Part shown: one piece after another, positions 1 through 6,797 of the stretch
How the letters are laid out: the number at the start of each line of letters is the position of its first letter
How positions within the stretch are numbered: the stretch's first letter is position 1
Source: an uncultured Alphaproteobacteria bacterium
GTDB lineage: Bacteria; Pseudomonadota; Alphaproteobacteria; Minwuiales; Minwuiaceae
Length of the DNA: 13,268 bases
Assembly (NCBI GenBank): GCA_913064755.1
Contig: CAJYBQ010000041.1
Span: forward strand, 1-13,268
Direction of reading: 5' to 3'
Position numbers and translations under genes: made by a program
Notes under the pieces: generated by a model
What the model was told of the DNA's origin: nothing
Database searches by the model: none
Seen by the model: the letters and a program-made list of their open reading frames with translations, nothing else

Positions 1-6
1 AACTGA

Positions 7-378
7 GACACTCCGCCGACAACAACGACACTATACCACCAGCCCACTGTTGAATCGTTTATTCTTCCCTACCTTGAGGACGTCGGACACATCAAGTTGG
101 GCGCACGAGATGTGATTTACCTGATGGAACTCACCCACACAGACCGTAACCACGGCGGATTCGACCTTCAGGACATGGCCCTCCTCGTCACTTTCTACGA
201 TAAAGTTCCAACACCTGAAGGAACTGTCGACTGCGAAGGAATCCTCATTGATCCAACACCCCCAGTAGATAGCGGTGATTCAGGTGATTCAGGTGATTCC
301 AGCGAGCCCGACTTCTCAGTCTGGGGCCAGGACCGACTCTGGTGCGTCTCGGCTGAAATCCGCCGGCGATTAGCCTAA
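7..378 (+). CDS. Unrecognised protein fragment with GDS tandem repeat (5' end unclear)
   Basis: This frame is open from base 7, just after a stop at 4-6, to the TAA at 376-378. The first possible start is TTG at 97, but the nearest purine-rich stretch (GAGGA at 76-80) is too far upstream to serve it. The residues upstream of 97 also read like protein (for example ESFILPYLEDVGHIKLG), so I treat this as the 3' part of a longer gene whose beginning is missing or frameshifted. The middle has hydrophobic beta-like segments (VIYLMEL, MALLVTFYD) around a GFDLQD motif. The tail holds GDSGDSGDS encoded by three 9-bp units. The phrasing faintly recalls extracellular proteins of Planctomycetes, but I do not recognise a named family. 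Codon use is less GC-rich than in the rest of the window, which suggests foreign or chimeric DNA. No function is proposed. Confidence 0.4.
   Translation, partial: DTPPTTTTLYHQPTVESFILPYLEDVGHIKLGARDVIYLMELTHTDRNHGGFDLQDMALLVTFYDKVPTPEGTVDCEGILIDPTPPVDSGDSGDSGDSSEPDFSVWGQDRLWCVSAEIRRRLA
274..300 (+). repeat. Three tandem 9-bp units encoding Gly-Asp-Ser
   Basis: GGTGATTCA occurs at 274-282 and 283-291, and GGTGATTCC at 292-300. The unit length is a multiple of three and keeps the surrounding frame, so copy-number change would lengthen or shorten a hydrophilic linker without breaking the protein. Confidence 0.9.
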
Positions 379-676
379 CACTTCTCCCGCCCCCTATCCC
401 ACGCAGTCTACCCCTGTCCGCGAACGACCCACCCACGCCCAAGCACGGCCAGTGTCCCTTCGCCTACCACCCGCATCTGCCTCCGGATAGCCTCCTCGAG
501 CCTCACCCCGGCTGACGACTTTCGTGTTTGCGTGCGCTGTCTTGAACGAATGTTGGTCAAGGAAACGTGGTTCGTCTGCGAGCTGTGTGAACGGGACGTG
601 CCGCTGGAGCGGAACTTCTGAGACGGCGATCGATGCGTCCGGCACGCCTGGGCGTTTTCTGGGAAGGTCCCGGGCG
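379..676. other. C-skewed stretch without a convincing gene
   Basis: Bases 381-440 contain 34 C against 8 G on the plus strand, and the skew fades by about 510. No promoter or terminator stands out. Several overlapping frames are open, but none has consistent coding character except a short Cys-pair frame near 514-621, listed separately. The stretch may be intergenic DNA, a misassembly zone or low-quality sequence. GGGAAGG at 661-667 could serve as a ribosome binding site for ATG 677, but see the HPt entry for why that start is doubtful. Confidence 0.5.
532..621 (+). CDS. Possible tiny zinc-ribbon-like ORF (doubtful)
   Basis: A frame ending in TGA at 619-621 contains two Cys pairs, CVRC and CELC, 12 residues apart. 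That is the C-x2-C-x12-C-x2-C spacing seen in small zinc-binding ribbons. The frame is open from the stop at 376-378. Possible starts are GTG 532, which would leave out the first Cys of the first pair, and ATG 550, which keeps only the second pair; neither has a clear Shine-Dalgarno. A complete ribbon would therefore need an upstream start or an upstream exon or fragment. It overlaps other open frames. I cannot tell a real small gene or fragment from chance. Confidence 0.2.
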   Translation: MRCLERMLVKETWFVCELCERDVPLERNF

Positions 677-1318
677 ATGACACCCATGAAGCAACGCTCG
701 ACTCCGCTGTGCATCCTCTTCTTCGGCCTCGCGTGCGCGGCCAAGACCTCCGGAGAGTGCGAACTGCGGCAAGTGGTGGCGCGCTGGGCGCTGGTCGGGG
801 CCAGGGCAACGGGGGGGCCGGCGCGCGACGTCCCGGCCCCGGGCGCCGAAGCCACGGAACAGGGGACCGAAGCCGCGGAAGCAATCGTCGCGGAAGCCCC
901 GGCTGCGGCCGCTGCGCAACAGCCATCCGCAGGGACGGCGGACGGGGCAGCGGACGACGACAGCAAGACTCCCCTGATCGACCACGCGGTTCTGGACCAG
1001 TTCGCGCAGGATGTCGGTGACGAGATCCTGCCTGACCTGATCAACGACTTCATCGAAGACACGCTTTCGCGCCTGAAAAAGTTACAGACACCGCCGGACG
1101 CAACGAATCGTGAAGAACTGGAAAGAGAGGCGCACAGCCTGAAGGGCAGTGCGGGAACGGTCGGCGGCCAGCGCCTCTTCGAGGCCGCGCAGGTAGCAGA
1201 AGACCTTTTTGAAAACAACGACCTGGATGCAGCACAGGCGGCCGTCGCGCAACTGACGCCGATCGCCGAGGCAACGGTTGCGGCCTATGTTAAGATCCTC
1301 GCGGCGCGGGCGGCCTGA
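677..1318 (+). CDS. HPt phosphotransfer domain protein, probably the C-terminal end of a hybrid histidine kinase
   Basis: The C-terminal 120 residues form a histidine phosphotransfer (HPt) domain, a four-helix bundle that relays phosphate between receiver domains in a phosphorelay. The signature EAHSLKGSAGTVGGQRL is present, with the phosphorylatable His encoded at 1133-1135. Upstream of it lies an Ala/Glu-rich linker (about 830-960) of the kind that joins receiver and HPt domains in hybrid kinases. Before the linker, ELRQVVARW near 755-785 resembles the last helix of a receiver domain, but the rest of the receiver and any kinase core are missing. ATG 677 and ATG 686 are possible starts. Residues after 677 resemble a signal sequence (CILFFGLAC), which makes no sense for a cytoplasmic HPt domain. 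I therefore regard the 5' part as truncated, frameshifted or misassembled; a run of seven G at 811-817 is one plausible error point. The HPt identity is firm; the start is not. Confidence 0.65.
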   Translation: MTPMKQRSTPLCILFFGLACAAKTSGECELRQVVARWALVGARATGGPARDVPAPGAEATEQGTEAAEAIVAEAPAAAAAQQPSAGTADGAADDDSKTPLIDHAVLDQFAQDVGDEILPDLINDFIEDTLSRLKKLQTPPDATNREELEREAHSLKGSAGTVGGQRLFEAAQVAEDLFENNDLDAAQAAVAQLTPIAEATVAAYVKILAARAA

Positions 1319-1354
1319 TCGTCCAATACTGCCAATGCGCGCATGGCATCGGGC

Positions 1355-1383
1355 TTGCTTGCTGAACCAGAATTCACACAATG
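1355..1383 (+). promoter_or_regulatory. Possible promoter for the RTX gene
   Basis: TTGCTT (1355-1360) and ACAATG (1378-1383) are separated by 17 bases, a weak match to a sigma70-type promoter, about 45 bases before the chosen start at 1427. The -10 element overlaps an inverted repeat, so a repressor bound there could block it. This is a consensus comparison only. Confidence 0.25.
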
Positions 1384-1407
1384 TGTCGCCATGTCGGTGC
1401 CACATGG
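1376..1407. promoter_or_regulatory. Two adjacent inverted repeats in the RTX leader
   Basis: ACACA-A-TGTGT occupies 1376-1386. CCATGT (1389-1394) and ACATGG (1402-1407) form a 6-bp stem with a 7-base loop. They lie in the 108-bp gap between the HPt gene and the RTX start, ending just before the ribosome binding site at 1414. They could be an operator or an mRNA hairpin affecting initiation. Confidence 0.35.
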
Positions 1408-1413
1408 ACGGTT

Positions 1414-1418
1414 GAGGA
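1414..1418 (+). promoter_or_regulatory. Ribosome binding site that decides the RTX start
   Basis: GAGGA sits 8 bases before ATG 1427. The in-frame ATGs further upstream at 1343 and 1391 have no comparable site, and the extra residues they add (including the only Cys) are not of RTX type. This favours 1427. Confidence 0.6.
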
Positions 1419-1426
1419 CTGACATC

Positions 1427-4400
1427 ATGGACCAGCCCACGATCCGGGACAGTGCCGAGATATCGATATCCGATGCGTCGTCGGACATCGCGGGGTTCGT
1501 CTTGCCTGCCGACCAGGTCGCGGCCGCGACCGATGGCGCGGACAGTGCCGACCTGGTCCAGTTGTCGAGCGGTGACGTGCAGGGCACGCTTTCGGTGCGC
1601 ACCGTGGTCGGCGATGTCTTCGTGGTCCATGTCGATGGCCGCCAGGGCCCACTGCAGACCGGGGAACGCGTTGGTCCCGGCGACATCATCCTGACCCGGG
1701 GCGATGGCGCGGTCGAACTGGTGACTGCAGACGGTGCCGCCGCGTTCTTCGACAGTGACAGCCGTATCCTGCTGGAAGCACCGGAAGACAACGGTGCCGG
1801 CGAACCCCAGTTCTTTGTCATCCAGGGCCAGTTCGCGATCGACAACACGGCAGCGCAGGATGGCGGCGCAGACGTGCTCCATGTCCGCACCCCGGTGGCC
1901 AACCTGACCGTCCGGGGCGCACGTGTCATCGGCAAGGCCGCACCCGAGGCGCAGGCAAACACCTTTGTCCTGCTGCCCAGCCTCGGCGGCCTCGCCACGG
2001 GTACGGTCGCCGTCGCCACCGCCGGTGCAGTGCTGGTCCTCGACCAGCCGCTGCAGGGCATGGAAGTGCTTTCCATGTTCCGCCAGCCCACGGCTTTGAG
2101 CGACATCGATGTGAACACCCTGCTCGGCTCCTTCGCGCCGGGGGTCCTGGCCTATACCGACCTGGGCAACCTGCCCGACGCCCCGGCCGACGACACCGGC
2201 GTGCTGACCCAGCTGCGGGCCGCCCTGGGCCTTGACGATGACGAAGTCGAAATCGCCGCGGGCGAGGAAATCGGCGATGTCGCCGATGAGCAGGACGTCA
2301 TCGGCAGCGTCGGCGACGACGACCTGGCCGACCGCAACGAGGACGACGAGCAGGTCGAGGGCGATGACGACGGCGACAACAACAATGTCATCAGCTTCGA
2401 CGGCGTGCAGCGGTTCAACATCGCGCAGGGCGACACGACGCTGATCGGTGGCGCCGGTACCGACACGCTGATCGTCGAGGCGGATGGTGAACGGACCAAC
2501 ATCGTCAGCGGCCAGACCGAGGACGGTCGCGCGGTGCTGAATTTCGACGTCGATGGCGTCAATACCGAAGTCACCATGCAGGATATCGAGGAACTGGAAG
2601 TCGATCTCGGCACCAGCGGTGACCAGGTCGTGCTGGGCGACCTCACCGGGTCCGGCATCCTGGACAACACCATCATCATTCGCGCCGGCGCGGGCGGTGA
2701 CCTGATCGACGGCCGAAACGCGGGCCTGGCGCTGGAACTGTTCGGCGGGACGGGTGACGACACGCTCAGGGGTGGTGTGTCCGACGACGTGATTTCCGGC
2801 GGAACGGATACCAACGTCCTTTCCGGTGGTGGCGGCAACGACCGGATCATCGGTGGCTCCGGCGCCGACCAGGTGCTCTACGAGGGGGCCAAGGCCAACT
2901 TCGATCAGCGCGTCGACGACGACAGCGGCGACATCACCATCGACGACACCGTCGGCAACGAAGGCACGGACACGCTTTCGGCCGACATCGACACGATCGA
3001 CTTCAACGGCACGTTGTTCGACATCACGCTGGGCGATGCGGGTGCCAACAGCCTGATCGGCGACGCCAACAACAACATCCTTGCCGGTCGGGCGGGCGAC
3101 GACACCCTCAGCGGTGGTGACGGCAATGACGTCCTGACCGGCGGCGGCGGGACGGACAGGGCAACCTTCACCGGCATCGCATCGAACTTCGTTGCCGATA
3201 CGTCCGATGACGGTCTGACCGTCATCCTGACCGACACGGTGGGCGCGGAAGGCACGGATACCCTGTCCACCGATATCGAGATCCTCGACTTCGCCGGTAC
3301 CGGGCTGAACACGACCTTCGGAACCGCGGGCGGCGACGTGCTGACCCAGCAGGACGGCGGCGCGGTGGCCGTCGGTGGCACCGGCGGTGACACCATCATC
3401 GGCGGCGCGGGCAGCGATGTGCAGTTCGGTGGTGAAGGCGGTGACAGCCTGTCAGGCGGTTCGGGCGGTGACACGCTGCTGGGCGAAGCAGGCGATGACA
3501 CCCTGGCCGGCGGTGTCGACGACGACCAGATCTTCGGCGGCGTCGGCAACGATCTCGCCATCTTCAACAGCGCCATCGAGGACGTCACGGGCACGGCGGA
3601 AGCCGACGGCTCCGCCATCATCGAGGAAAGCACCGCCGATGGCCGGGACACGGTGGGCAGCGATGTCGAGCAGGACCGGTTCTCGGGCGAGACCTTCGAC
3701 CTGTCCTTCGGTTCCACGGGTGCCGACAACCAGACCCTGGGCGACGGCAATGACATCATCTCCGCCCTTGCCGGGGACGACGTCATCGCCACCGGTGCCG
3801 GCCGCGATGCCGTGCTGGCCGGGGACGGCAACGACAACGTTTCGGGCAATGCGGGCGTCGATACCCTGCTGGGTGAAGACGGCGACGATACCTTGAGCGG
3901 CGGTGTCGGCGACGACATCCTTTCCGGCGGCGCAGGCACAGGGGACCGCGCGGTATTCGCCGGCAACGTGGGCGATTTCAGCCTTTCGGCAGCCGGCGAC
4001 GGATCCGCCGTCACCATCACCGACAATCTGACCGGCGACGTCGATGAAGGCACCGACCGGCTGGACGGCACCTTCGAACAGTTGCAGTTCGCCGGCGAGA
4101 CCCTGGCCCTGACGGTTGGTGATGCGACGGACCAGGCCCTGACAGCGGACAATTCCCGCAACGTCATCTTCGGTGGTGACGGCAATGACACGGTGACCGG
4201 TGGCGCGGCCGCCGACATCCTGTTCGGCGGCGCCGGGACCGATACCATCGACGGCGGCACCGGGGCCGATGACATCAACGGTGACGCAGGCAATGACACG
4301 CTGACCGGCGGCACCGGCAACGACAGCCTGCGCGGCGGCGACGGTACCGACCAGGTGGTCATCGCCGACAACGCCCTCGGCGTGACCACGGACCCCGAAC

Positions 4401-6670
4401 GCACCATCGAGGTCGATGCCCTGACCGACGGTTCCGGGGTGGTCGTGACCCAGGTGGGCACGGGAGAAGCAGACACCCTGTTCGCCGATGTGGAGGAAGC
4501 ATCCTTCGACGATGCCCTGTTCAGCCTGCGCGTGCTGGACGACACCGCGAACAACGAGGCCCTTGGCGCGACCAACGACATCGTGGCCGGGTTCGACGGC
4601 AATGACACGCTGGACGGCGGCGCCGGACGCGATTTCCTCAGCGGCGACGCGGGCGACGACAGCCTGTCCGGCGGCGACGACAACGACACGCTGGAAGGCG
4701 ATGCGGGCAACAATACCCTGGACGGCGGCGCCGGCGACGACAGCTTCCGCTTCGATGCCACCAACGCGGGCACCAACAGCGTGGCAGGCGGCGACGGCAC
4801 GGCGGACGAGATCAACCTGCTGCTGAACGACACGGCGGGCAGCACCGTTGACATCGCGGCCTCCGGCACCGACGTGACGGTTCAGACGACGACCGGCACG
4901 ACGGTGCAGACCATCACCGGCGACGCGGCGGTGGAACGTGTCGGCATCACCGGTTCGACCGGCAACGACAGCGTGACCGTGGGCGACCTCGGCACCACCG
5001 GCATCGGCAACCGCGGTATCGTGGCGGAACTCGGGACCGGCAATGACAGCTTCGACGCGCGTGCCGCGACATCCGGCACGACCGTGCGCGGTCTCGCCGG
5101 TGACGACACGCTGCGCGGTGGAGCGGGCAATGACACGCTGGACGGCGGCAACCAGGGCACGGATGCGACATCGGGCGACGTGGTCACCTATGACCACCTG
5201 TCGACCGACCTGATCGTGGACCTGACCAACCGGTTCGCGACCAGCGCCGAGACCGGCACGGACGTGCTCGACCGGCTGGAAACGGTGATCGGCGGCGCAG
5301 GCAATGACACCATCACGGGCAGTGCCAGCGCCAATCGCCTGGTGGGCAATGCGGGCAACGACAGCCTGACCGGGCAGGAAGGCGATGACACGCTGGCCGG
5401 CGAGGCCGGCGACGACACGCTGGATGGCACCGGTACCGGCCTGGACGTGGCCGACTATTCGGCGCTCGGCGCGGAAGACCTGGTGATGACCGTGACCGAC
5501 GCCACGGTGAATGCAGGCAGCTTCGGCACCGACAGCTTCGTTTCCATCGAAGGCATCTTCGGCGGCGCGGGCAACGATGTGCTGAATGGCGACGCCGGGT
5601 CGAACCGCATGAATGGCGGCGACGGCAATGACACGATCAGCACCTTCGCCGGCAACGACACGATCATCGGCAGCGCCGGCAGCGACAACCTGAACGCGGG
5701 CGACGCCACGGACAGCGACACGATCGACTATTCCGAGATCACGAATGGCGGCGTCACGGTCGACCTGACCATCGGCACCGCCAGCGGCGATGGTATCGGC
5801 AATGACAGCCTGACCGGGTTCGAGAACGTCTTCGGCACCAACCAGGACGACCAGATATTCAGCGACGCCAGCGCCAGCCGGATCGAGGCACGCGGTGGCG
5901 ACGACTTCGTCACCGGTGGCGACGGCATCGACGATATCCTGGGCGAAGACGGCAATGACACGTTGAGCGGCGACAACGGTGCCGACAGCCTGCGCGGCGG
6001 CCTGGGGCAGGACTCCATCTCCGGCGGCGAAGGCAATGACTTCATCCAGAGCGAGCAGGGCAACGACACGGTATCCGGCGATGCGGGCGACGACACGATT
6101 TCCGGCGGTTCCGGCGCTGACGTGATCGACGGCGGCACCGGCGCCGACAGCATCAATGGCGACGCGGGCAATGACACGGTGCGCGGCGGCGATGGCAACG
6201 ACCAGATCACGGCCCTGTCGGGTCAGAACTCCCTGCAGGGCGACGCGGGCGACGACAGCATCGCCGGCGGTGACAATGTCGACGAGATCTTCGGCGGCAT
6301 CGGATCGGACGAACTGACCGGCAACGCCGGCAACGACCGTTTCCGCTATGACGCCACCAACGAGGGCGGTGACACCATCACCGACTTCACCAGCGGCAGC
6401 GACAGGTTCCTGATCGACCGGAACGGTTTCAACAATGTCGGCGGCGGCGATACCGGCCTGACCGACGGACAGAACTTCGTCAGCGGCGCCTTCGACCTGA
6501 CCAACAACCCCGGTGGCGTCAATCTCGGCACCACCGAGGCGACGTTCTTCTTCGACGAGAGCGACAGCCGCCTGCATTTCGACCCGGACGGCGGATCCAG
6601 CGCCAACAGCTTCGAGATCGCGCGGCTGACGTCCGGCACGGTCCAGGCCGCCGACTTCGAGGTTCAGTAG
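1427..6670 (+). CDS. Giant FecR-headed RTX calcium-binding protein, type I secreted
   Basis: This 1747-residue acidic protein is very probably exported by a type I secretion system and folds outside the cell on binding Ca2+. Domain order: residues 55-215 resemble the FecR-type domain found at the head of many alphaproteobacterial surface proteins (VGDVFVVHVDG, GDIILTRGDGAVELV, VRTPVANLTVRGA, then NTFVLLP and VLDQPLQ). Residues 268-320 are an Asp/Glu-rich linker. From about 336 to 1635 there are many glycine-rich nonapeptides of the GGxGxDxLx type (for example GGAGNDTLDGG), each pair forming part of a Ca2+-binding beta roll, interrupted by non-RTX modules. The last 110 residues (RFRYDATNEGGDTITDF, a LHFDPDGG turn, IARLTSG and terminal DFEVQ) match the C-terminal secretion region of RTX proteins. 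I find no Cys or Trp and only two Lys. There is no N-terminal Sec signal and no enzymatic domain, so adhesin, matrix or S-layer-like roles are likelier than protease or lipase. No ABC exporter or TolC gene is adjacent. The start rests on the GAGGA site at 1414. Confidence 0.9.
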   Translation: MDQPTIRDSAEISISDASSDIAGFVLPADQVAAATDGADSADLVQLSSGDVQGTLSVRTVVGDVFVVHVDGRQGPLQTGERVGPGDIILTRGDGAVELVTADGAAAFFDSDSRILLEAPEDNGAGEPQFFVIQGQFAIDNTAAQDGGADVLHVRTPVANLTVRGARVIGKAAPEAQANTFVLLPSLGGLATGTVAVATAGAVLVLDQPLQGMEVLSMFRQPTALSDIDVNTLLGSFAPGVLAYTDLGNLPDAPADDTGVLTQLRAALGLDDDEVEIAAGEEIGDVADEQDVIGSVGDDDLADRNEDDEQVEGDDDGDNNNVISFDGVQRFNIAQGDTTLIGGAGTDTLIVEADGERTNIVSGQTEDGRAVLNFDVDGVNTEVTMQDIEELEVDLGTSGDQVVLGDLTGSGILDNTIIIRAGAGGDLIDGRNAGLALELFGGTGDDTLRGGVSDDVISGGTDTNVLSGGGGNDRIIGGSGADQVLYEGAKANFDQRVDDDSGDITIDDTVGNEGTDTLSADIDTIDFNGTLFDITLGDAGANSLIGDANNNILAGRAGDDTLSGGDGNDVLTGGGGTDRATFTGIASNFVADTSDDGLTVILTDTVGAEGTDTLSTDIEILDFAGTGLNTTFGTAGGDVLTQQDGGAVAVGGTGGDTIIGGAGSDVQFGGEGGDSLSGGSGGDTLLGEAGDDTLAGGVDDDQIFGGVGNDLAIFNSAIEDVTGTAEADGSAIIEESTADGRDTVGSDVEQDRFSGETFDLSFGSTGADNQTLGDGNDIISALAGDDVIATGAGRDAVLAGDGNDNVSGNAGVDTLLGEDGDDTLSGGVGDDILSGGAGTGDRAVFAGNVGDFSLSAAGDGSAVTITDNLTGDVDEGTDRLDGTFEQLQFAGETLALTVGDATDQALTADNSRNVIFGGDGNDTVTGGAAADILFGGAGTDTIDGGTGADDINGDAGNDTLTGGTGNDSLRGGDGTDQVVIADNALGVTTDPERTIEVDALTDGSGVVVTQVGTGEADTLFADVEEASFDDALFSLRVLDDTANNEALGATNDIVAGFDGNDTLDGGAGRDFLSGDAGDDSLSGGDDNDTLEGDAGNNTLDGGAGDDSFRFDATNAGTNSVAGGDGTADEINLLLNDTAGSTVDIAASGTDVTVQTTTGTTVQTITGDAAVERVGITGSTGNDSVTVGDLGTTGIGNRGIVAELGTGNDSFDARAATSGTTVRGLAGDDTLRGGAGNDTLDGGNQGTDATSGDVVTYDHLSTDLIVDLTNRFATSAETGTDVLDRLETVIGGAGNDTITGSASANRLVGNAGNDSLTGQEGDDTLAGEAGDDTLDGTGTGLDVADYSALGAEDLVMTVTDATVNAGSFGTDSFVSIEGIFGGAGNDVLNGDAGSNRMNGGDGNDTISTFAGNDTIIGSAGSDNLNAGDATDSDTIDYSEITNGGVTVDLTIGTASGDGIGNDSLTGFENVFGTNQDDQIFSDASASRIEARGGDDFVTGGDGIDDILGEDGNDTLSGDNGADSLRGGLGQDSISGGEGNDFIQSEQGNDTVSGDAGDDTISGGSGADVIDGGTGADSINGDAGNDTVRGGDGNDQITALSGQNSLQGDAGDDSIAGGDNVDEIFGGIGSDELTGNAGNDRFRYDATNEGGDTITDFTSGSDRFLIDRNGFNNVGGGDTGLTDGQNFVSGAFDLTNNPGGVNLGTTEATFFFDESDSRLHFDPDGGSSANSFEIARLTSGTVQAADFEVQ
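2443..6330 (+). repeat. RTX nonapeptide repeat region
   Basis: Blocks of GGxGxDxxx nonapeptides are encoded by recurring DNA such as GGCGGCGACGGCAATGACAC-like strings. Main blocks lie near 2640-2868, 3040-3157, 3330-3550, 3715-3945, 4140-4350, 4555-4740, 5040-5160, 5286-5440, 5556-5705 and 5836-6330. Between them sit non-RTX modules. Three of these, near 5178-5285, 5446-5555 and 5719-5835, are of the type seen between RTX blocks elsewhere (VTYDHLSTDLIVDLT, VADYSALG, TIDYSEITNGGVTVDLT). Such near-identical DNA can recombine and is prone to assembly collapse, so the repeat number here may be an underestimate. Confidence 0.9.
2870..4578 (+). repeat. Five copies of a non-RTX module between RTX blocks
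   Basis: Modules begin at 2870 (QVLYEGAKANF), 3158 (RATFTGIASNF), 3554 (LAIFNSAIEDV), 3947 (RAVFAGNVGDF) and 4352 (QVVIADNALGV). Most share the plan: hydrophobic strand, about 20 residues, a strand such as ITIDDTVG or VILTDTVG, a GTDTL-like turn, an acidic DIDTIDF-like strand, then a return to RTX repeats. Start-to-start distances are 288, 396, 393 and 405 bases, all multiples of three. Copies 1, 2 and 4 are closest to each other; 3 and 5 have diverged. Confidence 0.75.
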
Positions 6671-6797
6671 ACCCGGACCAGGAAGGTCAGTCTGCCTGCC
6701 CGCGCGGCGCAATCCTGCCATCCCTTGACGTGGGCTGCGCTTGCGATAGGTCTTGCGTCGCCGGACCTTCCCGGCATCTTCGCAAAACGGCGGCAGC
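6671..6797. promoter_or_regulatory. Gap between the RTX gene and azlC with a possible promoter
   Basis: TTGACG at 6725-6730 is a good -35 match, but the -10 candidates 15-16 bases downstream (around 6746-6752, ATAGGTC) are poor. A short GC hairpin, GCCGG (6760-6764) and CCGGC (6771-6775), lies in the presumed azlC leader. No strong T-tailed terminator follows the RTX gene. Confidence 0.3.

Noticed and set aside
1343..1426. Upstream ATG starts (1343, 1391) for the RTX gene
   Set aside because: Neither has a good ribosome site, and the added residues cover the promoter-like sequence and inverted repeats; ATG 1427 has GAGGA at proper distance.
2905..4869. A 654-codon minus-strand frame rich in Ser and Pro
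   Set aside because: Same cause as the longer antisense frame; low-complexity SPAPPS-like text with no family signature.
1427..6670. Idea that the RTX protein is a serralysin-type protease or lipase
   Set aside because: No HExxH zinc motif or GxSxG lipase motif is present; only FecR-like, acidic, RTX and secretion regions are seen.
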